A stretch of DNA of 62,490 bases from a virus: IMG/VR virus record IMGVR_UViG_3300036760_001531, positions 1 through 62,490 of that record, one strand, 5' to 3'. Under the pieces are notes generated by a model. It saw only the letters and a program-made list of their open reading frames with translations. It ran no database searches and was not told where the DNA came from. Each line of letters starts with the position of its first letter. Within the stretch, counting starts at the first letter, position 1. The position numbers and the translations under genes were made by a program. Positions 19,267 to 28,780 of the stretch are shown here, piece after piece.

Positions 19267-20663
19267 CACAGATTCTCCGGGTCCACATAACCCTGAGCCT
19301 GGCATTCCGCCTTGGCCACGTCCTGGTCAATCAAATCCACCACGGGGTCCTGGGAGGTTGGAATCCCACCGCCCGACGCCCCCGGGGCGCTGACATAAAA
19401 AAAGCCTTTGTGGATCCTCTGAGAAAACTCCCGCTTCTCGTATTCAAAGATTTCCCGATATTTACTGATTTTGCGATGAGCGGCGTTGATCAGTAGTTCA
19501 GCCCACTTAGCCACGCCTTCCTTCTCGGCGTCTCCGTGTTGTTTGAGCCACGCCAGCGCCACTTTCTTGTCAAAGAGATTGTCCTGTTTTTCTAAGGCGC
19601 AATCCGTGATGCTCTGGCCGGAACCCTTAAACTCCACGCCTTCCAGGGCATCGTGAATCTCCTGGCGGTCAGCCTGGGAACGCCCTCCGGCCCTCATCTC
19701 CGGGATGGTGTTGTCGCCGTCCACCTTATCCTTCTCAAAGAAAAAGACCTCGGTTTCGGCCCGTTGCTGCGTCTTCTTCAGATCTTCCAACTCTTTTGCC
19801 GCCTCAGTCTGCTTGGGTACTTCCTGGCGGAGCAGTTCTTCAAAGTAGGCCCGCAGTTCTTCGATGGCGATTTTGTCACTCCAGATCGCCAGGAGGTCAT
19901 CCAACTTTTGTTGGATGAAGCCAAACCCGGCCTCGATTTCGGCGGTGTCCACCGCCAATTTGATTTTGGCCAGACCCCGCACCACGATGTCCGCAAAAAT
20001 ATGGGCGATGTCGGCAATGAGGGTGGCCTTCTCCGCCTGAATCATGGCAACTTCCAATTCGGCCTGCACCACTTTCAGTTCTGCTTCTTCGGCCTCTATA
20101 CCCGCCATAACCGCCCGGACGTTGGCCTGGGCCACCTGGAGTTTGGCCTTGGCGATGTCCACCTCCACCTGGGCCCGCTCCACATACTCAAGCTGAATCT
20201 TACTCTTGACCTCCTCCAGGTGGGCTTCTTCCTTGGTTATGTCCATCTGGGCCCGGTCCCGTTGCAGGGCGATTTGCTCCCGCTCCACTTCGGCGGCAAA
20301 CTCCTTGGCCGCCATGATGAAGGACTGGACGGCCACGTCATAGCGTTTCGCCGCCAGCAGGACTTCCTCCCCGGCCACCTTGTAGGCCAGGACTTGCAGT
20401 TGGGTCTCGTATTTCTCCTTGGCGATGAGGCGGTGGCCCTCCACTTCCTCCAGGTCCACTTGGTGGAGTTTATCCCGTTGCTCCGCCTGGAATTGAGCCG
20501 CACCATCGATGATGGCCAGGGGCATCCGCACCATATCGCGGCTGACCCGGTTCACCAGGTTCTCCAGGCCCTCCAACCCCACGGCAATCCCGGCCACGTC
20601 CCAATTCTGCCAGAGACCGGTGTTGCGGCCTATGGTGCGTTCCTTCAAAGCGGTGGCATCCAT
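19266..20663 (-). CDS. Long coiled-coil virion protein A
   Basis: 465 residues. Residues about 50-300 are an almost unbroken charged/aliphatic heptad-like helix rich in Glu, Lys, Ala and Val, with a short hydrophobic break (ATLIADIAHIFADIVV). The C-terminal part is more globular. Start ATG after AAGGGGA; its start overlaps the stop of coiled-coil protein B (TAATG), so the two are coupled and may associate. Candidate tail-tip or internal core rod protein; function unknown. Confidence 0.75.
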   Translation of the reverse strand: MDATALKERTIGRNTGLWQNWDVAGIAVGLEGLENLVNRVSRDMVRMPLAIIDGAAQFQAEQRDKLHQVDLEEVEGHRLIAKEKYETQLQVLAYKVAGEEVLLAAKRYDVAVQSFIMAAKEFAAEVEREQIALQRDRAQMDITKEEAHLEEVKSKIQLEYVERAQVEVDIAKAKLQVAQANVRAVMAGIEAEEAELKVVQAELEVAMIQAEKATLIADIAHIFADIVVRGLAKIKLAVDTAEIEAGFGFIQQKLDDLLAIWSDKIAIEELRAYFEELLRQEVPKQTEAAKELEDLKKTQQRAETEVFFFEKDKVDGDNTIPEMRAGGRSQADRQEIHDALEGVEFKGSGQSITDCALEKQDNLFDKKVALAWLKQHGDAEKEGVAKWAELLINAAHRKISKYREIFEYEKREFSQRIHKGFFYVSAPGASGGGIPTSQDPVVDLIDQDVAKAECQAQGYVDPENL

Positions 20664-21883
20664 TATGTCCCCTTGCTGATGTATTGATCTACATGGGCCG
20701 CAGAATGCCGGACGATGACCTGCGACTTGCCGGTATCCACGGTGGCGGCCTTATCCTTGGCAAGCTCCACCATGGTCTGCACCTGGCGATAGAAGTCCAG
20801 CAGGTAGATGGCCCGTTGGACCGTCATGAAGTCAAATTCATTACTCCAGCCGTACCGTTCCCAAAAAGCCTTCTGGTCAACTCTGAAACGGCGTTCCTCT
20901 TTCTCCAGGGCCTTTTTCATGTGGATGAGCTTCTCTCTAACTTCCGCCTCATACTCCATCAAGAGGGTCTTGGCCTCGGCCCGGGTCAACTCCGTCAGCC
21001 GGTCGGCCCGCACGTACTCCAACCGGGCCTCTTCATAATCTTCTTCGGCCAGGCGGACTTGATGGTCGGCTTCCTCCTGCTCCCGCTTCAACTCGATGCG
21101 CCGGTAGCCAAGTTCCTCGATCTGCTTCTTGTTCTCCGCCTCGTCCTTGACGGCCTCCGCATCCAACAGGCGGGCGCTGGCCTTCTGCTCATAGAGGGGG
21201 ATCATGGTTTTCTTGACTTCGGTTAATTGCTTCAGCTTCTCGATAACGAGCTTCATGGTTTCAGCCCGGCGCTGTTCGGCGATAATGACAATCTGCTCGG
21301 CGGCGATGACCTCATAGAGGTAGACGATGATCTTGAGCTTTTCTTCCGCGGTCTTCACCTTTTCCCGGATAAGCTGGACCTCGGCGTCCAGGGCGATCCC
21401 CTCGGCTTGGATGGCCAGCTTCTTCCAGTAGTTGACCTCGTGCTCGATATTGGCCTTTTCCTCGATGATGTAAGCCTGGCGCCGCTCCACGTCTGATTGG
21501 AGTTTCTGGATGGCGGCCTTCTTCTCGTCCAGGGTCATGTCGGCGTAGGCTTTCGCCAATTCATGGGCATTGTCGTAGTCAGCCTTCAAAAGCTCCAGGT
21601 CGAGTTTGGCAAGACCGACGACCACCTTCTGGTCGGTCTCTTCCTCTTTGAGCCGCCTTTCGGTGGAGTCCTGATAAACCTTGGCATTGGCCTCGGTCGC
21701 CTTGGCCTTGGCCTGGAACCCGGTGGCCACCACCAGTTCCAGCACCGGCCCCGGAGGCGCGGGGAAGCCGCGGCCGGCCGCCTCCGTGAGGGCGCCCCGC
21801 ACCTCCTCCTGGTATTTCCGGGAGATGCCGTCAAGCTCCTGGCCCCACTTGGCGGCTTCGTCGGCAGGATATTCCTTACCCAT
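20663..21883 (-). CDS. Long coiled-coil virion protein B
   Basis: 406 residues, mostly helical and Glu/Lys/Ala-rich from about residue 60 to 350 (KLDLELLKADYDNAHE, AEEDYEEARLEYVRADR). The overall plan resembles the next gene (coiled-coil protein A): helical hairpins made of long charged helices. Ribosome site GGGAGAG before ATG. Probably a structural partner of protein A in the virion. Not recognised as a known family. Confidence 0.75.
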   Translation of the reverse strand: MGKEYPADEAAKWGQELDGISRKYQEEVRGALTEAAGRGFPAPPGPVLELVVATGFQAKAKATEANAKVYQDSTERRLKEEETDQKVVVGLAKLDLELLKADYDNAHELAKAYADMTLDEKKAAIQKLQSDVERRQAYIIEEKANIEHEVNYWKKLAIQAEGIALDAEVQLIREKVKTAEEKLKIIVYLYEVIAAEQIVIIAEQRRAETMKLVIEKLKQLTEVKKTMIPLYEQKASARLLDAEAVKDEAENKKQIEELGYRRIELKREQEEADHQVRLAEEDYEEARLEYVRADRLTELTRAEAKTLLMEYEAEVREKLIHMKKALEKEERRFRVDQKAFWERYGWSNEFDFMTVQRAIYLLDFYRQVQTMVELAKDKAATVDTGKSQVIVRHSAAHVDQYISKGT

Positions 21884-22139
21884 TCATCTCTCCCGAGCCG
21901 GCCAATATTGACCGCCGCACCGCCGGGGTCATGTTGGCAAACTCCGGCGGATATTTAACCCGCAAGGCCGGAGCCCGGCGGGGTGCTGGTTTTATCGTTA
22001 GCGCCGCCGGGCATTCATGGCAAGGAAACCCGGGGAGGCAATAATCGCTTAACTGGTTCTCCAGACAGTGCCAGAGCTTCATTTCCGTCTGATAACCATC
22101 GCAAAAGAACCAATCCTCACAGCCTTCATGCTTTTTCAT
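21876..22139 (-). CDS. Cys-rich small protein
   Basis: 87 residues with six Cys (CEDWFFC, HCLENQLSDYC, FPCHEC) in the first half, suggesting a metal-binding or disulfide-linked fold, then a Pro/Arg-rich tail. ATGA-type overlaps at both ends tie it to the fibre gene upstream and coiled-coil protein B downstream. Function unknown. Confidence 0.65.
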   Translation of the reverse strand: MKKHEGCEDWFFCDGYQTEMKLWHCLENQLSDYCLPGFPCHECPAALTIKPAPRRAPALRVKYPPEFANMTPAVRRSILAGSGEMNG

Positions 22140-24358
22140 CGCTTCACCCTGACCACCGGGATGATCTCAAAATGGCTTAGACGCTCAAAGTCCGAAATTT
22201 CTATGGTCATCAGCCGGTCCTGGAGGTCGGTGCTCACGCTGAAACGGTCCCTCTGGAGCTTAAAATAGCCCTCCCGGCCCTTGGTCTCCGCCACCACATG
22301 GGCTTCCGGGACCCCGGCGTCGCCCGGGTAGATAGCCCGTATCCCCTTGAGGTTGTCCACCCCGAAATTAGCCGGGCCCAGGCGCAGGCCGGAATGGACC
22401 GGCCGCCCATCGTCGTCGCCCCCCTCCAGGACGTAGATACCGTCGTCTTTGGCGGCCAGGACTTCGCCGTTGCGGGTGGCATAGGAATTAAAATTGAACC
22501 CGCTATACATGGAGGGCGAAAAGCTGAAGCCGGTGAGGACCCAGGTCTCATAAAGTTCTGCATCCTCAACGGTGGTGCCTTCCACCAGGACGCCGCCCAT
22601 GATGTCGAACTCGGTAATCGGCGGCAACCAGAAGCCGAAGGTGCAGGCCCCGCCAACCTTGACCCCACCCCGGCGCACCGTCCACTCATAGGCCCCAGGC
22701 TCCGGAATGTCGAACTCCAGGGCCCCGGAAACATAGACGCTGCCGCCGGTGGTGAACTCGTAATAGACTTCATCCGCGTCGGGGGTGATGATCTCAATGG
22801 GCGGGTAACGCCGTTCCCCCACCACCACGCCGCCGGACAGGGAGATCGTGGTGATGAGGTCTGCTGGTTCCACGAAGGAGAAATCCAGGGCCCCGCCGAT
22901 GGCCACGCCTTTACTGGTGGTAAACTCGGTAATAAGGGTCGTGGTGGGGTCGTAAACCGTGATGGCCAGCTTGCCACCGATGGCAACCCCGCCTTTCACG
23001 TCAACGACGATAAGCCAGGGTTCGGGGGTCTCGATGTCGAGTTTGCCGCCGATGGCCACGCCGCCCGCGGTAGTGAAAACGAAAATGCCGGGGTCAACGA
23101 TTTCAAACTCGAAGGCCCCTTCGACGGCCACGCCGCCTTCGGTCTCCATCGCATATTCGGCGTAAAGGTCAAACTTGGCCGCCGTGTTGTCGAAGGCGAG
23201 GGTGAGGCCATCGGTATCAATACACCAGAACGGCGGCGGGTCCCCCAGGTCGGTAAAATCAACGCACCCGTAGCCGCTTACGTAATCCCAACCCGGGACC
23301 GGGACCTTATAAATGGCTTCCGGCAGGACCGTTACGGGGATATTGCCGACGTATTGGCGCACCGGACAAGAGTACCCTTCGGCGGTCGGGTCAACCACGA
23401 CTGTCAAATAGCCCACATAATGCCGGACATTAAAGGTCGTGGAAGAAGGGATTACGGCAACCGGGATATTCCCCACATAGATGAAATCGCCGGGCGGCTG
23501 ATAATAATAGCCTTCCGCCGTGGGGTCCACGGTGACGGTAACATCGCCCACCTTGGCGTAAATCGGGTCATAGCCCGCCGCCGTGGGGTCAACCGTAACG
23601 GTGATGTCACCCGCATATACAAATTGTCCTGGCGGGGTGGCCTCATATTCTACCTGGACGATGTTTTGGCTGACTTTGAGTTTGGGGGCGGTATCGTATT
23701 CTACTTGAGCAATATTTTGGAAGACCTTTAGCCGGTCCTCGAAATCCAGAGTTTGGCTAAATTCGACCCAGGGGTTGTAATCACTAGTGGAGGTCTCATC
23801 CTCTGGCAAGTCAGAGGCGGCAGCATCTCCGAAACGGAAGTAGGCATTATAGGCCGAAGTTATCGTGTTGAATGAACGGACCCCGATTTCAATGACGATG
23901 CGGTCTCCGTCCTGGGCGACAACCTCAGAAAGAGACTGAGAATTGGGGAAAAAGCGGTTGGTGAGGGAAGTGGCGAACTCCGACTCCAGGGACGAAGGGA
24001 AATGCGAGAGCAAGGTGCCCCGTAACGTAAGACCATCATTGGAAACCACTTTAATGATGATGCCCCGGCAGTATTCAGCGAGAGCGTTAATTTCATAGAC
24101 CCTGATTTGCCCCTTGACCGTGCCCGAACCCGAAATCGTTTGGGCCACAAGCGGGTCGCTGACATACTGGCGCACCAGAAAATCGTAGGGCTGAGAGGAA
24201 GAAATCTCAGTATGACCGGGGGTGGTGGTGAGGGCGGTATTCTGCTTTACCGGCCCCATCCAATGCCGCAGGGCACCAGTAGTTCTCTCCCAATCAGCCG
24301 CAAAAGCAGGACTGTTAGGAGCATCAATGGCTTCTGGTAAATAAAACCGGGTCGGCAC
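22136..24358 (-). CDS. Beta-repeat tail fibre or spike-like protein
   Basis: 740 residues, GTG start preceded by GGGGGCGG. The N-terminal 220 residues are mixed alpha/beta. Residues about 245-350 contain repeated VGDVTVTVDPTAEGY-like units (five or so), and residues about 410-620 contain a second family around GGVAIGGKLDIE (about eight). The C-terminus (VLEGGDDDGRPVHSG) is different again. Such beta repeats are typical of extended fibres or baseplate structures. The gene lies in the tail block upstream of internal proteins. Receptor binding is inference. Confidence 0.7.
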   Translation of the reverse strand: MPTRFYLPEAIDAPNSPAFAADWERTTGALRHWMGPVKQNTALTTTPGHTEISSSQPYDFLVRQYVSDPLVAQTISGSGTVKGQIRVYEINALAEYCRGIIIKVVSNDGLTLRGTLLSHFPSSLESEFATSLTNRFFPNSQSLSEVVAQDGDRIVIEIGVRSFNTITSAYNAYFRFGDAAASDLPEDETSTSDYNPWVEFSQTLDFEDRLKVFQNIAQVEYDTAPKLKVSQNIVQVEYEATPPGQFVYAGDITVTVDPTAAGYDPIYAKVGDVTVTVDPTAEGYYYQPPGDFIYVGNIPVAVIPSSTTFNVRHYVGYLTVVVDPTAEGYSCPVRQYVGNIPVTVLPEAIYKVPVPGWDYVSGYGCVDFTDLGDPPPFWCIDTDGLTLAFDNTAAKFDLYAEYAMETEGGVAVEGAFEFEIVDPGIFVFTTAGGVAIGGKLDIETPEPWLIVVDVKGGVAIGGKLAITVYDPTTTLITEFTTSKGVAIGGALDFSFVEPADLITTISLSGGVVVGERRYPPIEIITPDADEVYYEFTTGGSVYVSGALEFDIPEPGAYEWTVRRGGVKVGGACTFGFWLPPITEFDIMGGVLVEGTTVEDAELYETWVLTGFSFSPSMYSGFNFNSYATRNGEVLAAKDDGIYVLEGGDDDGRPVHSGLRLGPANFGVDNLKGIRAIYPGDAGVPEAHVVAETKGREGYFKLQRDRFSVSTDLQDRLMTIEISDFERLSHFEIIPVVRVKR

Positions 24359-24371
24359 TTCCGCCCCCTAA

Positions 24372-25367
24372 TTAAGCCACAGCCTTATAGCCGAACTCTG
24401 CGGCGTTAACTCCGCTCGTAATCCAGGCCACCGCAGTAGCAGGGTCGATTTCCCAGATGTTGAGCAGCCCCTTGGGACTCGCGGCCGGAACTGCTTTATT
24501 GCCGCTAAAATAATCAGTTGCCCCGGAGCGCACCGCCAGTTGTAAGTTTTGGGGAGTAGGTGCGCCTTCCTTCATGGCACGGGCATGAACCTGGACGCAC
24601 TTGATGTTTTGGATGGAGCCCACCAGATCGCCGAAACCGTGGGTGTCCAGGTGGCCGGTCGTATTGGTCTCCACATAATCGGCATCATCGGGCGGCACTT
24701 CATCCACACATTGAAAATTGGACCCCGCCGAAGGAGTCCATTGGGCGGAGTTCCCTGCCGCTGTGGGTTTAATGCCCTGGATCTTGGTGTCGCCAATCCA
24801 GGCAGCGTCATCTACTACGAGGTCGTCATACCAGCCATGCCCATAGCTGCTGCCATAAGCGGAACCAAGATAAAGGAGATTGAACTGCGTGTCAGTTCCA
24901 GGTTTGGTGTCACCGGAGTAGTCAATATCCAAAACGCCATTGAGTTTTACCTGGATGATGCCCCCGGAGTCGGCCACTTTTACCCTTACTTCAATCAAAT
25001 GGGTAGTGGAAAAGTCCAGGGGAGTATTGCCTGTGGCTACCAGGGTGGACCCAACGTAGGCTTCCAATTTATAACTGGTGCCGTTTCTCCTTAATTGAAA
25101 GATTGCGTTGGCATCCTTGTAAAGGGCCATAATGTGATTCATATAAGTCGTATAAGTTACCGTGTCGGTGTGGTATTTGAAAGCAAAGTATTTCTCATCG
25201 TCAGAAACTATGGTATATTTAATGTTCTCGCCCATGCCGGTTGATATTGCCAGGCAGTAATCTCCACTCAGGTTTAATCCGGAAGTTGAGACAAGCGTAC
25301 AGCCGCTCGTTTTAGTAGCCATCAGCGTAAGGCCACCCTCGAAGCCGTCAATCAGTTCTCTTGCCAT
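24372..25367 (-). CDS. LamG/concanavalin-like virion protein
   Basis: 331 residues. Residues about 1-190 look like a jelly-roll fold: GFEGG near the start, HLIEVRVKVADSGG, VKLNGVLDIDYSG and WYDDLVVDD, as in LamG-like lectin domains of phage tail proteins. The C-terminal part (TNTTGHLDTHGFGDL) is another beta domain, like those with LamG in bacteroidal or proteobacterial phage. Candidate host-receptor or glycan binder. Ribosome site AAAAGGGG. Confidence 0.7.
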   Translation of the reverse strand: MARELIDGFEGGLTLMATKTSGCTLVSTSGLNLSGDYCLAISTGMGENIKYTIVSDDEKYFAFKYHTDTVTYTTYMNHIMALYKDANAIFQLRRNGTSYKLEAYVGSTLVATGNTPLDFSTTHLIEVRVKVADSGGIIQVKLNGVLDIDYSGDTKPGTDTQFNLLYLGSAYGSSYGHGWYDDLVVDDAAWIGDTKIQGIKPTAAGNSAQWTPSAGSNFQCVDEVPPDDADYVETNTTGHLDTHGFGDLVGSIQNIKCVQVHARAMKEGAPTPQNLQLAVRSGATDYFSGNKAVPAASPKGLLNIWEIDPATAVAWITSGVNAAEFGYKAVA

Positions 25368-25381
25368 CTGCTTTACCCCTT

Positions 25382-25852
25382 TTAGGAGAGGGTCATCTTG
25401 GCCGTAACCTTCACCGCTCCACCATCCGGGACGTTATACGGACCATCGCTGAATTGTTCCACGGCCCACAGTTTGCCCGCCGTACCGGAGACCACGGTAC
25501 AGATGAAATAGCCGTAGCAGTTGCCCCAAGCGGCCCCCACCGCGCTAAAGGTCTTCTGGGTGTGGGTGAAAACACTCCCCACCTTGGTCCAATCGGCGGA
25601 CGCCAAGGCGATGCGGGCATAGGTGCCCCCCGAAGGTTCAGTTAAACCAGTTAACTGAGCATCTTCCGCAGGTTCCGAAGTGGGAGCGGTATAGAGGCCC
25701 AGATACAGGTTAGCGTATTGGGAAGCCTGCTTCAGAGCGATGTCCCCAATCTCAGCTTCACCTTCATCGCACAGCTTCGCCATGAGAAAGAAGGGAGCCA
25801 GAGCCAGCCCCCAGGCCAAGTTACCGAGGATATTCCAGATGTGATCTAACAT
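25382..25852 (-). CDS. Tail-block paralogue 1 (LGLYxx...LTEPSG family)
   Basis: 156 residues. Key motifs are YLGLYT, LTGLTEPSGGTYAR and WGNCYGYFICT. The neighbouring gene at 25863-26270 and, more weakly, 28781-29479 share the same order of motifs, so they form a paralogous set. N-terminal 25 residues are hydrophobic. No known activity; by place and copy number probably minor virion or tail-tip subunits. Ribosome site AAGGAGAAGG. Confidence 0.7.
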   Translation of the reverse strand: MLDHIWNILGNLAWGLALAPFFLMAKLCDEGEAEIGDIALKQASQYANLYLGLYTAPTSEPAEDAQLTGLTEPSGGTYARIALASADWTKVGSVFTHTQKTFSAVGAAWGNCYGYFICTVVSGTAGKLWAVEQFSDGPYNVPDGGAVKVTAKMTLS

Positions 25853-25862
25853 CGCCTTCTCC

Positions 25863-26270
25863 TTATGAGCATTTAAGTTTGGGAATTATTTTGATGCCTT
25901 TGCCATCCAACACCGAGTAGGCGGACCCCAGATGTTCCAGACCCATCAGTTTCCCCCCGGTGCCGGTTAGGGTTGTCGTGATGAAATAGCCGTAAATGTT
26001 CCCCCAATCCCCCCCTTGCGCCAGGAGGGTTTGCTCGGCATAGACCGCCTCATCCCCGGTGATGGTCCAGTATGTGGTGCCCCGGGACAGGGGCTTGCGG
26101 GCGTACCCGAACCCGGAAGGTTCGGTAAGGTCGGAGACTTTGGCATCCTCTCCCGGTTCTACGCTGTTTTTGTAGAGGCCCAGGTAATAGGCTCCATCCA
26201 CCGGGGTATCCCCCAAGAGAATATTGAGAACTCGGTTTTCCCCTTCATCACACCATTTGGGAGTGCCCAT
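25863..26270 (-). CDS. Tail-block paralogue 2 (LGLYxx...LTEPSG family)
   Basis: 135 residues with YYLGLYKNSVEPGED, LTEPSGFGYARK and WGNIYGYFITT, closely matching paralogue 1 in motif order. It lacks that protein's hydrophobic N-terminus and starts at CDEGENRVLN, which matches residues about 28-38 of paralogue 1. Ribosome site AAGGGG. Function unknown; presumably a virion subunit. Confidence 0.7.
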   Translation of the reverse strand: MGTPKWCDEGENRVLNILLGDTPVDGAYYLGLYKNSVEPGEDAKVSDLTEPSGFGYARKPLSRGTTYWTITGDEAVYAEQTLLAQGGDWGNIYGYFITTTLTGTGGKLMGLEHLGSAYSVLDGKGIKIIPKLKCS

Positions 26271-26282
26271 GTCGTTTTCCCC

Positions 26283-27713
26283 TTACAGGTCCCTACAATG
26301 CTCCTGGATCCATTGGCGCATCTCGGTGTTGGTCATGGACGGATACCAGGCTTTTAGCAAGGCAGCCCCCGCCGCCACATGGGGACAGGCGGCGCTGGTG
26401 CCGGAGGCGCACATATATTTGTCGTTGGAGCCTGCAATCTTATAATTGGTGAAAGTGAAACCGGCCCAGGCCCCGGCGATGTAGCGGCCAGGAGCAGAGA
26501 CCTCCGTTTCCGGGCCCCGGGAGGAAAAATCAGCGATCCCCTCAAAATAATCCATCGCCGCCACCGCCATGACGCTCGCATACTTGGCAGGGTAAAGGAC
26601 GGTGTTTTCGCCGGGGCCTTCATTGCCCGCCGCCGCAACCACCAGGAGGCCCGCATACCAGGCGCTATCACAGGCTTGTTGCAGAGAGGTTCCCCCGGAG
26701 GGCCCCCCCAGGGACATCGAGATGATGTCCATGCCATAAGTCCTGGCCCAATCAATCGCGGCGGCAATATTTGCCATAGAGCCCGATCCTTTGGAATCCA
26801 GAACCTTGCAGGCATAGAGGTCGATGTCCGGGGCGACGCCCCGGTAACTGCCCACGATGGCGTTATGTTGAGCGGCCACGATGGAGCAGCAGTAGGTGCC
26901 GTGGTCGTGATCATCTTCGGGGTTGGGGTTCCCCCCCACGAAGTTGTAGCCGCCTTTGAAAACGCAGACGCCACCCTTCCAAAAGGCTTCGTGAGAGGAC
27001 TTAATGCCGGTGTCGATGACGCACACCTTCATGCGCCGGCCGGACATGGACTTCCCAAAATTGCCCTGAGCCCAGGCAAACCCGGGATTAATCCTCGTCA
27101 CCCCCCAATCGGTGTTGACCCCGGAAGGGTTATAGGCCGGGATCTCGTTGGAGAGGATATGGGCCATCGGCTCAACCTCTACCCGCTCCACCAGGGGGCT
27201 TTTCCGAAGCTCCTCGATGGCCGCGTCCTCCAGGTCCGTGACGAACATGCGGTTATCGAACCCAAAGGTCCATTTCCGGCGCCCCCCGTGGTCCTTGGCC
27301 AGATTGTGGGACATTTTCATCAAATCTTTGGGGAGGCCGACAATCTTCTCCGGCAGCTTCAGGAAGACGGTCACGGTCCTCTTGGGTTTGGCTTCCTCGA
27401 CAACCCCTTCCTCGCATTGGTAGGACTTGGAAATTTCCTGGGCCAGTTCCCAGGCATATTCCAGGATGTGTTTCTCGGGCCTGGCTTTAACAGCTTTCTT
27501 GCCTTTCCTCATGCCCTCGATGAGTTCCTGGAGCTTGTCGTGCAGTTCCGGGTTCTGGAACTGGAGAGCATAGACCATCCGGTGCCAATGCTTGTGAGGC
27601 AGGGTCCGCGCCACGAACTCATAGAGTTTTTCGTCGGCCCCTTTCAGCACCTTCAGGACTTCATGGTAATTATGAAGTCCCTGGTCCTGGCATTTTTTGT
27701 GATCTTCCAGCAT
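26283..27713 (-). CDS. Subtilisin-like serine protease (S8 family)
   Basis: 476 residues. The triad is complete: Asp234 in VIDTGI, His271 in DHGTYC, Ser440 in SGTSAACPHVA, with oxyanion Asn364 in AAGNEGPG. Residues about 110-185 resemble an I9-type inhibitory propeptide (TVTVFLKLPEKIVG ... VERVEVEP), and residues 1-105 are an extra helical domain. There is no signal peptide. It lies among fibre and tail genes, not beside the capsid or scaffold genes, so it may act in the virion (tail maturation, surface protein or capsule digestion) rather than in head maturation. Active enzyme predicted from residues; role inferred. Confidence 0.85.
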   Translation of the reverse strand: MLEDHKKCQDQGLHNYHEVLKVLKGADEKLYEFVARTLPHKHWHRMVYALQFQNPELHDKLQELIEGMRKGKKAVKARPEKHILEYAWELAQEISKSYQCEEGVVEEAKPKRTVTVFLKLPEKIVGLPKDLMKMSHNLAKDHGGRRKWTFGFDNRMFVTDLEDAAIEELRKSPLVERVEVEPMAHILSNEIPAYNPSGVNTDWGVTRINPGFAWAQGNFGKSMSGRRMKVCVIDTGIKSSHEAFWKGGVCVFKGGYNFVGGNPNPEDDHDHGTYCCSIVAAQHNAIVGSYRGVAPDIDLYACKVLDSKGSGSMANIAAAIDWARTYGMDIISMSLGGPSGGTSLQQACDSAWYAGLLVVAAAGNEGPGENTVLYPAKYASVMAVAAMDYFEGIADFSSRGPETEVSAPGRYIAGAWAGFTFTNYKIAGSNDKYMCASGTSAACPHVAAGAALLKAWYPSMTNTEMRQWIQEHCRDL

Positions 27714-27718
27714 CGCCC

Positions 27719-28777
27719 TTATCCTGCCGGGGTGTTAAAGGTGTTGGGATCGGTGGCTTCCCGGTCCCAATCGTAAGTCCAGAACTCGGTGAGGATCCAT
27801 TTAGGGGAATAGCCTGCGGCTATGCCCTTGAACCGATCCATAAAGGTTTTCGTGAACTTCGATTGAATATGGGTGTCCACGTAGGGGTAGCCGGTGAGCA
27901 AATCCGTATTTATGGGGACGAAGTGCCCGCCCCCGGTGCCATAGACCTGCTCTTTTCGCCGGGCGTTCTCCAACCAGATTTCTTCTCGCTCCGGGGTCCA
28001 GATGCCGGCGTTGACCCAGACGCTCCCGGTGATGGGCCCGGGCATCCCCACCGCATAGACGCTGAGGATATAAGCCGCCGGCCCCACCACGATGAGCCAG
28101 TCCCCCAGGTAGAAGACCACCGTGCCGTACTGCTGCTCCCTCATCCCGAAGATGTGCTTGGCCCGGTGAGGAAGTTCGATGGGGTTACCATCCGGCTCGA
28201 CAAACGGGTCATCTATGCCCGTCACTTCTTCCTGGATAGAGGCCCGGTAGAAGATGCTGTGCCAGGTGGTCTGGAACATGAACCAATTAAGCCAACCCGG
28301 GGTCTCGCCAATCGGTGATATCGGCTTTTGGTAGGGCACCCGGCCCCCGCCGATGGCGCGGTGCCATTGGATACGAAAAACATCCAGGCACTTCCGGGGG
28401 GCCTTGGAGTCCTGGCCGTAGGTCTGCGGTTCATTATGGCCGATGACGGCGTAAGGCACGTCGCCGTCCATCATCACCTTGACCGCCTGTCCGGCCCGGA
28501 AAGCCCAGGCCCCGTGATTCAGGGCACCACTCTCCCGTTTGGTGGCCACCTGGTCGTCGTAGTAACCCCGGCGGCAATGGTAGAAGATAGGCACCCCGGG
28601 GTAAGCGCCGCCGTCCACCTCCACGGTGCAGGTGTCATCCAGCGTCAGGGGATTGGTGGAGGACAAGCCGAAGTCCTTGATAATCCCCTCTTTGTAATGG
28701 ACCTGATAGACCTCGCCGAAGTTTTCGTGGTCCAGGCGATGCTCCAGGTCACTCTTGCTGGCGGCGCTCGGAGTCAT
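27719..28777 (-). CDS. Hypothetical tail/virion protein
   Basis: 352 residues, beta-rich and aromatic (GWLNWFMFQTTWHSIFYRASI, WLIVVGPAAYILSVYA), no signal peptide or catalytic motif identified. Weak ribosome site upstream, but it begins 3 nt after the preceding gene and so may be translated by coupling. It is between the third paralogue and the subtilase. Likely a tail or adhesion component by position. Confidence 0.7.
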   Translation of the reverse strand: MTPSAASKSDLEHRLDHENFGEVYQVHYKEGIIKDFGLSSTNPLTLDDTCTVEVDGGAYPGVPIFYHCRRGYYDDQVATKRESGALNHGAWAFRAGQAVKVMMDGDVPYAVIGHNEPQTYGQDSKAPRKCLDVFRIQWHRAIGGGRVPYQKPISPIGETPGWLNWFMFQTTWHSIFYRASIQEEVTGIDDPFVEPDGNPIELPHRAKHIFGMREQQYGTVVFYLGDWLIVVGPAAYILSVYAVGMPGPITGSVWVNAGIWTPEREEIWLENARRKEQVYGTGGGHFVPINTDLLTGYPYVDTHIQSKFTKTFMDRFKGIAAGYSPKWILTEFWTYDWDREATDPNTFNTPAG

Positions 28778-28780
28778 GGC

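Noticed and set aside
22298-23731. 477-residue plus-strand ORF opposite the fibre gene
   Set aside because: Its repeats merely mirror the GGVAIGG and VDPTA repeats of the minus-strand gene; no start signals.
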